Of a DNA stretch of 64,000 nucleotides, positions 42,298 to 57,938 are shown one piece after another. The stretch comes from Rhynchonema sp. JSB1_4. Lineage: Eukaryota > Nematoda > Chromadorea > Monhysterida > Xyalidae. The stretch covers positions 1 through 64,000 of the forward strand of contig JASAMV010008492.1 in the NCBI GenBank assembly GCA_030248065.1. Reading direction: 5' to 3'. Below the pieces are notes generated by a model. The model saw only the letters and a program-made list of their open reading frames with translations, made no database searches and was not told where the DNA came from. Each line of letters starts with the position of its first letter. The stretch's first letter is position 1. The translations under genes and the position numbers were made by a program.

Positions 42298-43451
42298 CCT
42301 GACCGGCTGATGTTTCACTCAACGATTATTATGTGCCAGCTGCACCACCAAATCGACACCAATGATCATCGCTAGAAATACACAGATGCCGATTTGTAGC
42401 TCGATCGCGCTTTGTTGTTCGACCAGACAAGAATTGGAAAGTACGTCCGACCGAAACAATTGCCAAGTCATCATGATACGTTTGTGGCACCATGTACCAA
42501 ATAAAATGCAAGCAAACATACACGAAACAAAAAGCCATTTGCAAAAATTGGGCTGCGCTCCGATCTATGGCCTATGTGGGCCAATAGAGCCACGTGATTA
42601 AATGGACAAATGTCAGGTAACAACACAGCACAGGACACAATGTACATAGCTGCCCGTTGCTAGGATGGACAGCGGCACGGTATGGCTTGTCATTTTAGAT
42701 CAACTAGTCGTATTGTATTATAGTGACAGACTTGTGCATGCTCGGCATCCATTGCGCTGCGTACCGAACTCACTCAATAGAAAAGCTGAGCTGCTCAGTT
42801 GCTGTAGTTTCATCTTCATCATATTATGTTATCAAAAGAGCGCATGGTCACGCGAAGGGCATTTGATTAAATTTGCGAGCAAAAAATACCTATATGTGTG
42901 GAAACCTAATTTCAACATTGTTTGATTTGAGCTGAGCTTGTGTCGCATTCTGAAAGTGCGAACGACTGACCAAGCACGAATTACACAAATTTTAGTGACT
43001 GACGGACGACAAATTAAAATAGCAGTACAAATAGGAGCAACGCGAATTTGATCACAAAGTGCACAAACAAAACGAAAAATAGAAACACGCACACGCAGCG
43101 CAGATATAAAAAAGTTACAGCCTGATTATGCCTCACGCAAACAAATATGGTAGGTCATGGGAGAAACATGTCGCACCACTTTCAGGCCACAGGGTTACAA
43201 AACCAAAGCAGCAGAGCTAATCGTTTGGGGAGTAAATCTTGAGGAAACCTCGAGAGGTTAAACACAAAATCCAGATCACAATACGTGTTATCTAGCTAGC
43301 TTTATCTACAGTAGCTATGCGTATGGGGAATATAAGAACTGTACAGAGAATACAAAGAGCAACTAAACAGAACAAAAGATTCGTAAATACAGCATAACAA
43401 AAAAAACAATAGGGATGAGGCAAGTCAGCAATATGCAAAAATCATCATCCA
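42298..43451. other. Intergenic region between the unrecognised gene and PDHA
   Basis: Contains the 3' UTR of pyruvate dehydrogenase E1-alpha on the right and probably the promoter of the unrecognised gene on the left. A minus frame at 42519-42319 has one hydrophobic stretch (IGICVFLAMIIGVDLVVQLA) but no splice partners, so it is not called. No RNA gene or repeat recognised. Confidence 0.5.
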
Positions 43452-45982
43452 TTAATGAGCAACGATGCCTGCAGCCTTGAGTGCTTCAAGTGTTGTTTGA
43501 CTAGGTGGTCTAATTGGATGGTCAATCGTCGCGCCCCTAATGTCCATAACGGGAGTGTTGTGATAAATATCGGTGGCCAAAATGTCCATCGGCGGTATCG
43601 GGTCGCTCAGCGCCTCTTCAGTCGCTTTCTTCACCATTTGCAGCACTTCTTTCTCGATCTCCTTAAAATATTGGTACAAAATGTAAAACACGTGATCAGA
43701 ACAACCTACAAAAACAAATAATATAACCAAACCTTCAGCTCCTCCTCAGTGCACAGATTTGCGGTGATGATTTTGTCTCGAAATCCGGTGATCGGATCGC
43801 GCGTCTTGCGAACCTCCTGGATCTCGGCACGTGTTCGGTAGCTGAAAACGGGGATACAACTTAATGCGGTGAAATAAGATCAAATAAAAAGCACCAACAC
43901 TGCTGGCAACGGGCCGAATTCTGGAAGTGACCGCTGCAAGTTTGACAGACTCATAGTTTGTACAGTTTGACAGTTTGTACGGATTATATGACTAAACTGC
44001 TGATTATCTGATCAAATTCGAAGTTAGCAACTTCGGGAATTGAGCCCATTGCGAGTGAATTCTCATAGTGCACACCTGGTGCCGGGGTCACTCATGGAAT
44101 GTCCATGGTATCTATAAGTGGCCATGTCGAGCAATATCGGTCCGTGTTCGAGAGCGTACTCGCGGGCGAATTTGGTCGCCTCGCGCACTGCTAACACGTC
44201 CATTGCATCAACCTGAAAACAACCCGATAGCGTCACAAACGGTAAAAATGACATGCGCAAAAGTCAAAAATGTTGTACAAAAACGCTTCATTTCAGCGTT
44301 TTCCAACACTTATGTTGGTCCGCCGAGCCTAGCAGTGACGTGTTTGGGGTTCAGAATATGTGCACATGCATGACATTAAAAACCGCAAACACTTTCGGCA
44401 CCAACATTAGAACAAAATCTGATCCGAACAAAAAGACCGCGTCGGTCTTGGATAATACTTTAAAAACACGTTTCCGGGGCAGAAAAACAGATTTTCTCGG
44501 TTTCACGGCCCACGAGGCTGGAGAAAAAAGGAATCACAATGCATACCCATATTCCGGGCACATAATCGCCGCGTGTGTAGTAGTCGATGGATGCCGACGC
44601 ACGTTCAACACTGGTGCCCATTCCGTAACCGTTGTTCTCACAAATCAATACCACCGGCACACGCCACAGCTTGGCCATGTTCGCTGCTGGAACGGTGACA
44701 TGTTACATTGTGGTGACTATTTATGCCTCGCTTCACTTTATAAACAAATTTACACTAAACTCGAACAAAGATATTGTAAAGTTGCACCCACCCTCGAAGA
44801 ACTGTCCCTGATTGGCAGCGCCATCTCCATACAAAGTGAAGCACACGTTACCGGTTTTCAAGTATTGTTGTGCTAAAGCTATACCACAACCCAGTGGCAC
44901 CTGCAATCAAACAAAACGAGTACAATATACGTTTAAGCTCATTGCATTTCAACCACCTGAAACATCCGTACCTGAGCGCCGACAATTCCATTTCCGCCAT
45001 AGAACCTATCATTGTACATGTGCATCGAGCCGCCCTTGCCATGCACATTACCAGTTACACGACCTAAATCAAGAAATATAGAAAATGGGATCGCAAAAAA
45101 ACTCAACATACACAAAACATTTACGAACCAGTCAATTCAGCCAATATCTCCTTGACTGTACAACCTACAATCTGCGCCCATCCGTGACATCGATACGCTG
45201 TAATCACTGGGTCACCTTCACTCATCGCTGCGTGCATACCCACCGCTACGGCTTCCTGCAAAGCAATGATTCAAATTGAGACATGATAATTTTTGCAACG
45301 AATTCGACCAAAACAAGACAAAGTAAAATTTGTTATTACTAAGCACAGTGTAGGCACAATTTGCGCCCAGAACTTTGCCTGGTCAGCAAAATGTGAAAAT
45401 TTTTGGTGCACATTGCACCCAATTTTGCATCTAAAAGGAATGAAACAACCAACCTGTCCCGAGTACAAATGGCAGAATCCGCGTATCTGTTTCTCTTTGT
45501 ACAGATTGCTGGCCGTCGTCTCCATACGTCGTACGATCAACATGTTCTTGAAGAATTGCTTAGCATCATCGCTGCTCAGCTTGACGTCGGTTGATGGACC
45601 GTTGTCAAGACGATGCAGCTTGTAGGGCTGAAACATCACTTAAGATAGAAGAGGCAAATGCCATGTTTTACCGATAATTAATGAAACAGTACAGTGCTCG
45701 ATTAGAGAGGAAAGTCCTCTACGACTAAAGACAACCATCACAACCAGGAAAGTTTGTTCTCACCTTCGTCTGAAACTCCACCTCAGCATTCGTCGCAAAC
45801 GCAGCGCTGGGTTGCACTGCGGTGACGTGCTTGGCAACAGGAGCGAGCTGCAAAATTAAACACAAGCCATGGAGCATTTCGTGAAAACAACGCAATTAAA
45901 TAATAACAAAGCAACTAACCAGACTGGAGCGTTGCACGGCCGGCTGTGCGACGGCACGAAAACGCAACAGCCAGGGGGCCAT
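43452..45982 (-). CDS. PDHA1: Pyruvate dehydrogenase E1 component subunit alpha, mitochondrial
   Basis: Ten exons sum to 414 residues: 45982-45920, 45847-45764, 45627-45454, 45255-45129, 45063-44972, 44900-44792, 44686-44547, 44212-44076, 43841-43733, 43661-43452. The N-terminus [20 protein letters not shown] looks like a mitochondrial transit peptide. An in-frame upstream ATG at 46087 is an alternative start. Family blocks are [47 protein letters not shown], the thiamine-diphosphate motif GDGAANQGQ, and [18 protein letters not shown]. The phosphorylation loop [20 protein letters not shown] keeps both regulatory serine positions. Known: E1-alpha with E1-beta decarboxylates pyruvate. Inferred: PDK-type control is retained. 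The protein is longer than human (390) at its C-terminus. Confidence 0.95.
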
Positions 45983-46703
45983 GCGACTGATTGCAGATGC
46001 ACTAAAAATCGAACTCAAACTAAGATTGGCGATCAGTTTTCTAATCGGTCGTCGAAGCCAAGTGACAAGAAAAGGTGGACGGTTCATGCAACAAACAACT
46101 GTCAGGTTGCTAATATTCTCAAGATGTAGCGAACTCAGCAGAGATGCTACTTACCACAAAAATTAGCGGGAAGTTCGCGAGGGACTGAAGTTAAGTGACC
46201 TACGGTAGTTGAAATTGTAAAAATTTGAGTCCAAAGATATTGACCAATAAGATGGTGAACAGGTTCTTCCAACCTGGAGACAGACAGAGAAACAGAAAAA
46301 AATACCAAATCTATTAACTTTATTGATCAGATCGACGTCGACTTGAATAATACAAATACAACATCCCCACCAAATAGGAGAAACCACAGTTCGTTAGTAT
46401 AGGTGCATGACAAAGTATACATTCTGCACAACTCGGGGTTGAAACTTGAATTGGAGCTGACGCAAAAAAGTAAGCGGAATACAAGTAGAGTTACAAACCC
46501 AATAATAAAAGTAAAACAAAATCACAGCGCATTGTAGCTTGCACGCTTGACACATCAGTGACAATCGGTATACATACTTACACTCTTACGTGTCGTTGAT
46601 TCAAATGTAGAGAAAAAATATAATTCCCGTGACCATAAGTCGTACAACTGCAGACAAAACTACACAAAATTTTCCAATTGGGACAGAAAACACAGTGGAA
46701 ATA
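45983..46703. other. Intergenic gap between UBE4 stop and PDHA start
   Basis: About 720 bp with the UBE4 3' UTR and PDHA promoter or 5' UTR. The alternative PDHA start (46087) falls here. No other feature seen. Confidence 0.5.
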
Positions 46704-49700
46704 TCATTTTCTGGCAGCGCGTTTCTCGCTTACCCAGCTGTCAATACGTGTCTTCAGTTCTTGTTCTGCAAGAAATAGAAGGTTTTGACAAACATCAAAG
46801 GGTGGCATGAAATTTGGTGATCGGTTCGGTGCGATCCGTCTTGTCTTGGTCATGAGAGTCGAGGGATACTTCGAGATTAACTGATGCTACAAGATCGACC
46901 AGCGTAAAAATTGTTCGTCAGTAGTCTGCGAACAACTTTTACACCAATCAAAGTATTGGCATCAATGAATCTCGATATATTCTTGACACAAAAACTCACG
47001 TGATCAGAACAAGACAGGGGTGGATAGATCCGGCTTGACATCGCCCCAACCCCAAGTAAACTGACCAACATTTCGTTTTACGTAATGGACTGCAGATGAC
47101 CTCTACAATCAGAAAGTAAGAAAGAAAAACCAAAAAAATGAAGCTTCCGGCAGCCAACCAACCAGCAATCAATTCATCTTTTGTCATCGGTTGTCGCGTG
47201 AACGGATCAATTGGGTCACTCAATAGATGTCGTTCGATCACTGCACGATCACAGATCTGGCCCGACGGCAGACGTACTGGGTCACGCATCAGATCGCCCA
47301 TGATTGAATCTGAATGAAATGGGACGCGCTAAAAAATTTTCCATGGAAAGCTGGAATATATTCGCAACTCACCCAAAAACTCATCCGGTATGTCCGCACC
47401 GAAATCCTCTTCTTCTTCAACATTTTCCTTCCAAATTTTGAATGCCTGTTCGAATAGACGTTGCAGCACTTCGATTTGACTGAAAGTACGCGACGAGCTG
47501 CCACTACATTGCAAATCTCAAGTTTTTTTCGTTTTCATAGCAGAAAAAATGAAGACATTTTGAGATTCTGGCTGCGCCCATCGCAGAGCAGGGTGTTCGA
47601 CGCGACATTTTTGCCCTGCTCGTAAAACCGACAATGAACTGCCGCGCAATGTGATGAACAAACTCAAGTTGCAACATGTCAGAAGAGTAGCAAACTTTGA
47701 AAGGCGGCACCTACCTGTACGGCACGATCGACTTTCGTTTCATGTGTTCGAGCACCTGATCAAACGAGTCCCTGTTGTACGACCTCTCATCCTCAGCTAT
47801 GTATCGGGTCATTTCGGCACAATTTAGGTTCAAATACACATCGACAATCTGTTGGACGAGTTCTTTGGGTTTCCAACGATATTGATCGGCCTTGCGCACA
47901 ATCAGTTGACGACATTTGGGACCGACGAGAAGGCACAAGTTGTAGTTGAGCATCGCTGCCAGCCGACTGCCCAGCACCTGCAAGGACAGGGACGGATGTT
48001 TTACATCAGCTCTTGCCAAGTGCTTCGGCCTGAATACCCACTGACAATGGTGAGCTTTTAGCTTCTAACTCGGCACATGGTGTTTTCAAAATTCACCAGC
48101 TGCAAGTTGCACCAAGACGTCAGGATTTTACGTGCAAGTTACGCCTAGCACTTTGTTCTACATGCAAGAAGAGGAAACGAGTGCAGGTCGCCCCTGGCCT
48201 TCATATACTTGGTGCAAATGAAAGCAAAGTAAACTTAGGGTCCAAAAACATGATCACCAATACAAAATACAGGCTAGCAGACAACAAAATCAACGAACCG
48301 GCTTTATGAAGGGTTCGACAGCATCGGTGGTCATCGTGTTGAGCATCTGCAACGTGGTCATCACGAATGGCAGCCAGTTGGACACACTGTTTTCGTCCTG
48401 CGCCAGACTCTCGCGTTTCGCTCGTTGCGCTTCCTGCAAAGAAATAGTATCGTTGTGGCACTGACGATACCTCGTGCACCGCCTGGCCAAATACAACACA
48501 GCAAACGTACATGTCCCAGTTTGGCCCACTCCTCTGTGTTGTCAATCAGTTTCTCGGCCTCATTGATGCGTTTCAATGCCTCGATCGTCTCGTCAAGCAT
48601 GAATGTTGTGTCATTCAGGATCATGTTCACGAATCGCACAAACTTGTCGTCGCACGCTCGGGCAACCTTTTTATTTGAAAAATTGCATTGTTTTGTCTGT
48701 GTTGTTGTGAAACATTTGTCCTGAGAATTCGGGTCCAACCTGTGTCATGACGGTCGGAAAGGCGGACGTCGAGTCGCGAAGCTGACGGAAAATTATCTGC
48801 AAAACAAATTGTGGATGTAATTTTTCATCCAAAATAGTTTTCATAAACAAGCGATTTTCCGGACCTGAATGTGATGCCTGGTGTTGAACTTGTCGTAGAA
48901 TTCACTGTGCGCGCCCGTGCTTTCAACAGCTAAAACAAGGGAAAACTTGAAAAACATAAACGCATGACAAAGTTGAATCACGGACAACAAATCAATAAAC
49001 CAACCAGCATAGAAGTGCACCAAACTCTGGTACAATCGATCGATAGCGAGTGGCGAGTGAATGACTGCATTGAACAGAGGCATCACTTTTGAGGAACTCA
49101 CCGCCGGCGTGCAATAGAAGAGCAATTCCACCTGAGATGGGCTATTGGATACTTGGAGAACCTTACAAAATTAAAAAATAACGCCAAAGCCTAACCGATT
49201 TAGCCGCCAAGAACGGATTGGTGAAATATTGTGGGTTGATAATGAAGACCAAAATATGCGGCAGCAGATTGACACTGGCCTGCAGCGTGGCCGGCTCCAA
49301 AAGCGATTCAAGGGAATTGCTGAAACATTAGTGTTTACGGTTTTATAAAATTCTGCTCAAATATAAAAAACCAGGTTCAAAATAAAACTGCAACAAACCG
49401 CACAAAGTACAGCAAGAGATCGAGTACGTCTTCAAGATAGAACTCGGGCAAGGCGGCAAACTGTTCGGGCGCGACGTCGGGCAGCGCACTTGGGGAAGAG
49501 GCATTGCTGAAATAGACAGACATCATGAAGAGAACGCGGCAAAAAATCGTCAACATTTCTGTTTATACATTTTTATTATTTCGTTAAAAAATGAACGCAC
49601 AAGTTCATGTCGATGACGCCAATTAGCATCTCCAGCTGCTTTCGGCAGAATGACAATGCACTCGATACAAGCACGCCATCCAATAACAATGCTTGTGCGC

Positions 49701-49916
49701 ACCAACGCTCCTTGTTCAAACGCTGCAACGAATCATGATCAATTAACCTGAATTGCACTAACACATCAGCTCTATCGCCACCGCGTCCGGATGCGGTCAA
49801 CGGGATGGAAGGCGAGCCCAACCCACACCAGCCGGGACGCCAGCCACCGCAAAGGGACACGGAAGCGACAACCACCAACCCCCCCCCCCCCCACCACCCA
49901 CCCGCCCCCCCCCCCG

Positions 49917-49974
<58 letters not shown>

Positions 49975-52900
49975 ACGAAAGTAAAAGGTCGCATCGCTTA
50001 CCATTTTTAATTTGTTATACATTTCAATTTTGGCCATGATTTTCTTTCGCTCCGCATCAGATGGCGCGTCCGGTATCAGTCGTTCGCGCTGAACGTCAAA
50101 TTAAATTAAATAAACAAAGTAAATTAAAATTAATTTGTACGAGTCAACACTCCAAACCCGATTGATCTCTCCCTGAAAGTGGCCCGCTTGTCTTTGTTTG
50201 TTTTTGAGTCGTTCGAGCGCCGGCGTCAACGCAATGTGCTGCGCGTGCACGGTCAGGAAGAAGCATTCGCTCGTGAATTTGGATGGTTCCATCGATTCTG
50301 CAGTAAAGTTCATGAAAATTTATGCAAAAAATGTAAACGAAATTCACCCAAACAAAACCAAGCTAAACCTTTATTTCTGTCAGCCGAATACTCGTTGGCT
50401 TCCTCGAGTGACATTTTCAATCTGGATTCCTCGCCCAATTTGACTAACGCATCCGATCGAAACGGATAAGTGAAATCGACTTTGTCAAGACCGATCGGTG
50501 CCGATAATTCATACAACACTGCCAACAGATTGATCATGAACCCGTCCGGCGCTAGTTTGCTCATGTCGGCTTGCATCTGCAAACAAATGGCGTTTACAAA
50601 AATATATGTTGTTACTACGTGAATGGATGATAAAATCATGAACAAATTTGCTAAATTTCCAGGTCAGTACATTGAACACAAATTCGGTAAGTTTCATCGC
50701 TTCCCAGCGCACCTGTGCCCGTTTCCAATTTTGATTGATCACCTCGGCCAGAAACGCCATCACGCCCGGTCGACTGTCAGCCGAGCCCAACGCACTGCGC
50801 AGCACTGAGTGAATGGCGATCTGGATGCAGAAAAACATAAAGTGCGAGTTTTCGATAAATATTTGTTCTTATTTGATGTAACTTGACAAACCCGAATGGT
50901 ATGCACCGGATCCTGCAACTGCGGATAGACCATGCGCAGAGTTTCAGGCGATGGATTGGGCTCATCGAACGGGAAGTACTTCTTGATGAGCGCATCGCTC
51001 TGCAGAATCATTGTCAATTTTTGATGCCACGAACAAATGAATGAAAAATGCAAACGTTAGATGATTCCACAAGTTTGCGGTCAGATTTGTACATTGGTGC
51101 ACGAGAACGTCGTCACTATAACCAGACCACGGACGCCCCCAGAAAAAAAACATGAAAACGAACCTTTCCATCATCAGGAAAACACGACAGCGAAATGAGG
51201 GGACCGAGAAACGAAAACGTTGAGATCTCCCGCCCGCCGGCGCTGGACATCGATTTCCACATAAAATTCGCGTGTTTCGTCATCTAAATCGTAAAGCACA
51301 CAAAAGTAAGAATTCACAGTTATCCACAAGCACATACCACACACTAACCGCAACACAACCCGGCCGTCGTGGCGGCTTCGTATCTGTGCGTATTCCGGCC
51401 AACACCTGCATGATCTCATACGGGATACGGTACTCATGCGTCTCACTGTCATAAATACGACAGTTGTTGATACATCGCGTCACACAGTCGAGCACCGGTG
51501 ATACGACCTGTCGAAACGAGATGGAATGAACTTTCTCAATGTTTTTTTATTCCGAATTTCTTCGCACCGTCACAAGTTCGTTCTGCTCGTCAGCGCGCAG
51601 CACAACTTCGCGAATAAAATTCAAGGGCGGCGGTTGAGCGATCATCACACGCGATAGAAGGCAGCCGAGATATTTGCTGAAGAAGCAGTGTACTTGATCA
51701 GCAGTTCGATTTGCACTTGTAACATGCGTTCGTGTTCAGAGTACAAACGGAGGGCAGTAAGGCAAAATAACGGACATGTTGGCACTGCAGACGAGCGAGC
51801 CATTGAGCAACATAACGGTAACGTTGATCACGTTGAGGAGAATATGAGGCAGTGAATCGCGCTCGAATGTCTCAATCCACTGAAAACATAAATGAGTAAC
51901 GTGTTACTGTTAAGAAACTTTCAAAACGGAAAGGTAAAGTGGAAATGAACAGTTGGCATTTGTAAATGCAGAAGTGTAATTCTAGTGGCCATCATAGCTA
52001 ACGTTGTTGTTCACTTCAGCATTTGCCCGATTATAACACGACATGAGATATTTGAAGACGCGTTCCTGTGACGTGCCAACTAATCGATTGATTTCGGCCA
52101 TCACGCGGCTGGTTTTCGGGTGCAAACTGTACATAAAATACAAAAGTGAAGACTGATGAATAAGCAAATTATAAAGTTAAAAAAGGACAATGGATGACCC
52201 ACAGATGCAATGGCGGAGATTCGATTTGAAAGCCAGGTGTTGGTCGACTGAGCAGTGACACGGCTTGGAACAGAATTGACTCGATAATTTGGTCCAGAGC
52301 ATCTGCAACGGATAAGAGGTTGTGGAAAACTCAGTTTTGATCTCGAATATAGCGAAGCGCGCGAACTATGAAGAAGATCCCGAGGGAGGCGGGGGGGGGG
52401 GGGGGGGGGGGGGAAAAAAAACCCGTATGATGTAAAAACCACCGATTTTACACTCATTTTGGTAAAAGAATTGTCCAGTTTGTGGTAAAATCGGGGGAAT
52501 ACCTACTGTACCGGGGTACTGTTCTGTTCCCCTCCATGGCACGCCCAGCTCCCGCTCCGAGTGCGCCTGCTCCCCAATTTTTGTTTAAAATAGACAAATT
52601 TAGGCACAAAACAGGTATTTTTAGTTCTAAAAGGAGTAACCTTAAGCCAATGATGTCAAAAATTACCAAAATGCTCTTTTGATCTTATATTTTTAATGAC
52701 TTTTCTCCAAAATTGGATCGCCCTTCGTTTCCCCCAGGTGGGTACGTCTGTTCACCCTCGTTGGGACTCGGTCAATCCCAACATTTTGGGAAGAGGCCAT
52801 CTACCTATCGCTAACGCTTTGACGGTCCTCATCTATCTGTAGCCAACACGCTGGCCTTGTATCGCCCCCTCCAGCTTCAAAGTTGCTCTGGTCAATGTGA

Positions 52901-53340
52901 TCGTGTGTCGATCACCAACCTGTGTCATCAAACGTTTTCTCGTTGAGCGCTTCAAGTTCAGCAGCAATTTCGTCCGGCAATTTTGCCGAGAATCCAAGCA
53001 CGTTGATCAACAGTCTACGAAGCCGATCCACTTGGAAACCAACTGGGGCGCTCATTTGCTGCAAGAACAAGACGCGCATTTATAATTTTGCAGCAGTAAT
53101 GTGTGCAACAAGTATAAATGTTGGTCAAAATTGAGCGCTGAAAACGGTGTTTTTACCTTTTCACGTGACCAACATCATGCCTCTCACGCATCCGGTTCCG
53201 ACCCCGCATCATACTTACCTCGCACTCGCACACCTGGGCCTGGGTCTGCCACTACACTGATAAAACGCACGTACCAAATTCGGTGCTGCCCCGCCACCAT
53301 CTTCATCCTTGGTGACTGTCTCGGTATGCGTCATGCTCAT
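46704..53340 (-). CDS. ufd-2: Ubiquitin conjugation factor E4 (UBE4B/UFD2), U-box ligase
   Basis: Twenty-five exons sum to 1020 residues: 53340-53275, 53058-52920, 52302-52203, 52126-52003, 51879-51776, 51676-51568, 51507-51349, 51283-51164, 50999-50892, 50820-50713, 50576-50369, 50297-50158, 50088-50002, 49722-49601, 49506-49399, 49319-49196, 49131-49005, 48929-48865, 48796-48740, 48666-48511, 48433-48299, 47977-47715, 47497-47373, 47309-47163, 46765-46704. Most of the length is the UFD2 core: FTSECFFLTVHAQHIAL, LPEFYLEDVLDLLLYFV, STGAHSEFYDKFNTRHHIQ, NMILNDTTFMLDETIEALKR, LGSRLAAMLNYNL. The C-terminal U-box begins DSIMGDLMRDPVRLPSGQIC and has DRAVIERHLLSDPIDPFTRQ. Known: it extends ubiquitin chains, works with CDC48/p97 and acts in ERAD-type degradation. 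The N-terminus is short relative to human UBE4B. Introns hold G/C homopolymers and repeat relics. Confidence 0.94.
48085..48215 (-). repeat. Palindromic-word repeat, decayed member (UBE4 intron)
   Basis: On the minus strand it ends GGTGAATTTTGAAAACACC, the family tail, preceded by TTGGTGCAACTTGCAGCTGG and weaker half-sites. It is a decayed relative of the TAGGTGCAA-word members at 21187 and 54865. Confidence 0.55.
49881..49974. repeat. Long poly-C tract in UBE4 intron 13
   Basis: A C-rich stretch ending in an uninterrupted run of about 58 C (49917-49974). In the transcribed direction it reads as poly-G and would be strongly G-quadruplex forming. Length is likely polymorphic or unreliable in assembly. 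The long Gly/Pro frames here are artefacts. Confidence 0.85.
52391..52413. repeat. Poly-G run in UBE4 intron 2
   Basis: About 20 consecutive G on the plus strand followed by an A run, in a low-complexity patch of the 617-bp intron between exons 2 and 3. No element ends were found around it. Confidence 0.7.
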
Positions 53341-53824
53341 TTTATATCGTTATAACTTGAAAATACAATACAGCCTGTTTGATCTGGATCTGGAAGAAAT
53401 AGAAATCACGTCAGCGCAATAAATCACTGAATATTTTCTGAGATTTAGGGCGAAAACCAAAAATACTGCTCCCCAGTATATCACATATATCACGTGTATC
53501 ACATATTTTAGCTTAAAATGCCCATTTTAGGCCTAAAAATGCCAATTTTAGGCAAAAATTGGGGGAGATAGTGTACCCGGCGCCGGCGGGCAGTGTGGTG
53601 GCAGCCCCAATCCCTAGGGGGGGGAGTCTTACTCATCCCCCCAGAGGCTACCCAAGATACCCCTATGGTCCGTCAAAAGGCGAAAAAAGGCCGTTTTTTG
53701 CATGCAATTTTACTGCAAAATTGGCCTAAAAATGGGTATTTTTTGACATTTTTGCCGAAAGTTGGCCTAAAATGACCATTTTTGGGTGTTTGCGCGCGGA
53801 GCGCGCGATTTTTGGATGTCCCGA

Positions 53825-53935
53825 GTCATAGTTTTTTTAGACACTTTTTAGGTGCAATTTGCACCTAAAAAATCAGAATTGCACCTAAAAATTCAGGGTT
53901 AGGTGCAAGGTTGCACCTAAAATTTTGGGCCCTTA
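53825..53935 (+). repeat. Palindromic-word repeat, member with word TAGGTGCAA
   Basis: Starts CATAGTTTTTTTAGACACTT followed by hairpin TAGGTGCAATTTGCACCTA, a lone half-site TTGCACCTA, and a second hairpin TAGGTGCAAGGTTGCACCTA. It matches the head of the minus-strand member at 21187-21395; the tail is missing. Confidence 0.8.
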
Positions 53936-54154
53936 TTTGCTTAATTTAGCATTTTATACAGCATCTTTTAAGGTTGGAAAGCTTAGAAACAAAAAAAAAT
54001 GCGCTGCGCGGCTTTTCATTCCTTCCAATAAATTCCATCGAAGCATTTGGTCGACATTGACAAAAAATATTGATCTGATTGATTGATTTCGTACACAGTT
54101 AGTACCTGGTGTGCTGGTGATAAGATTCAAAACAAATACATGCTGTACTAGGAT

Positions 54155-54537
54155 CAGTGTAGTTCCTGGTCCGGCGAGGCGGTTAGTGAACCTACCCACT
54201 TTGTCGGTGCGGCGGTTAGTGTGCCTCCCTGTGGGGGGAAGGAGGGGGGAAGACCAAAATTCAGGAAAAAGTCCTTTCAGGTAAAAAATTTGACCTATTT
54301 TTGCTTTTTTGGAAAAAATTCTCCATAAATAGGGTTTTTTGGCGACTTTTGACAACATTGACCTGAAAATTACCCATTTTAGGCCTAAAATGCCCACCTT
54401 GGGCTTAAAAATGCCTATTTTAGGCAAAAATTGCGGCGGTTAGTGTACCTGGTGCGGCGGTTAGTGTACTAGTGTACCTTGGTCGCGGCGGTTAGTGTAC
54501 CTTAGGAGGGGGCCCCCTCCCCCCAGGAACTACACTG
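54155..54537. mobile_element. Inner hAT-like element, CAGTGTAGTTCCTGG ends
   Basis: 383 bp. Opens CAGTGTAGTTCCTGG and closes with its exact complement CCAGGAACTACACTG. The inside has repeated GCGGCGGTTAGTGTACCT words. Flanking 8-mers (ACTAGGAT and ACCAGAAC) agree at only five of eight positions, so the target duplication is decayed or absent. Nested within the outer element at 53591-55123. Confidence 0.7.
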
Positions 54538-54864
54538 ACCAGAACTAGAGCAGAGCATGACAACAGTATTAGATACCCACACAGTAAATGAACAGCGAAA
54601 GTAATTGATTCGTACGTGACCCCCAAATGTGGATATGGTGACATGAAAATTTTAATGTTTCGTTTTCTTCTCAATCGGTTCTCAATAATGAAACTGGTAC
54701 AAAATGTGCTACAAAATGTTGAACTTTCCCTGAAAAGTTTGCTTTTGCTAAAGGAAAAGGCATTCATTGCGTTACAACTTTATTGAACTTCTAAAAGCAC
54801 GCAAATAGCATTGAACACACAACCTGGCAAAAAAGCCTAAAATTGGCGTTTTTTGTCCAAAATA

Positions 54865-54955
54865 GGGGTTGCACCTACTTTGGCCAGCTTGCACCTAAAA
54901 ATTGGGGGGTTGCACCTAAGTTGCACCTAGTGAATTTTGAAAAAAAACCCTGCCC
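54865..54955 (+). repeat. Palindromic-word repeat, tail fragment
   Basis: Half-sites TTGCACCTA repeated, ending CTAGTGAATTTTGAAAAAAA. This matches the tail of the minus-strand member at 21187-21395 (CAGTGAATTTTGAAAAAAAC). Confidence 0.7.
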
Positions 54956-55127
54956 GAGGTCGAAAAACACCTATTTTTGCCTTTGAAAACCATAAATATG
55001 CTTACTCGAGATACCCTTTGGGGTCGGCTCGAGATAGATACCCTTCCCCCCCGTCCCCCCCCTAAGGGTTGACTCGAGATAGATACCCCTTAGGGGGGAA
55101 TCCCCCCCCCAGCCACTACAGTGCCGG

Positions 55128-55250
55128 CGGGCATAGTTTTTTTGCCACTAAATGGTAGCAATTTGCAACTAAAAATTTCCCGTTGCTACTAAAAAATCGA
55201 AGTTTAGTAGCAATTTGCTACTAAGGTTTCAGGATTTAGCAGCAAAAAAA
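55128..55250 (+). repeat. Palindromic-word repeat, member with word TAGTAGCAA
   Basis: Starts CATAGTTTTTTTGCCACTAA, the same head as the member at 53825. The hairpins, however, use TAGTAGCAA and TTGCTACTA instead of TAGGTGCAA and TTGCACCTA, at the same spacing (hairpin, lone half-site, hairpin). Confidence 0.75.
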
Positions 55251-55251
55251 A

Positions 55252-57938
<2,687 letters not shown>

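Larger units (their letters stand above)
53583..55131. mobile_element. hAT-like non-autonomous element with 8-bp target duplication, carrying a nested element
   Basis: The outer element spans 53591-55123 (1533 bp). Its left end CAGTGTGGTGGC and the reverse complement of its right end, CACTGTAGTGGC, each differ by one base from the consensus CAGTGTAGTGGC of the 34375 element. Both flanks carry CCGGCGGG (53583-53590, 55124-55131), a clean 8-bp duplication. The inside contains a second CAGTGTAGT element (54155-54537), two palindromic-word repeats, and a GCGCGCGGAGCGCGCG palindrome also found in related elements. No transposase. Confidence 0.8.

Noticed and set aside
42319..42519. Small membrane protein on the minus strand
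   Set aside because: One hydrophobic stretch only; no acceptor, donor or homologue recognised, and overlapping frames are equally open.
49576..50039. Long Gly-rich and Pro-rich frames
   Set aside because: Read-through of the poly-C tract in a UBE4 intron; the true exons here are 50088-50002 and 49722-49601.
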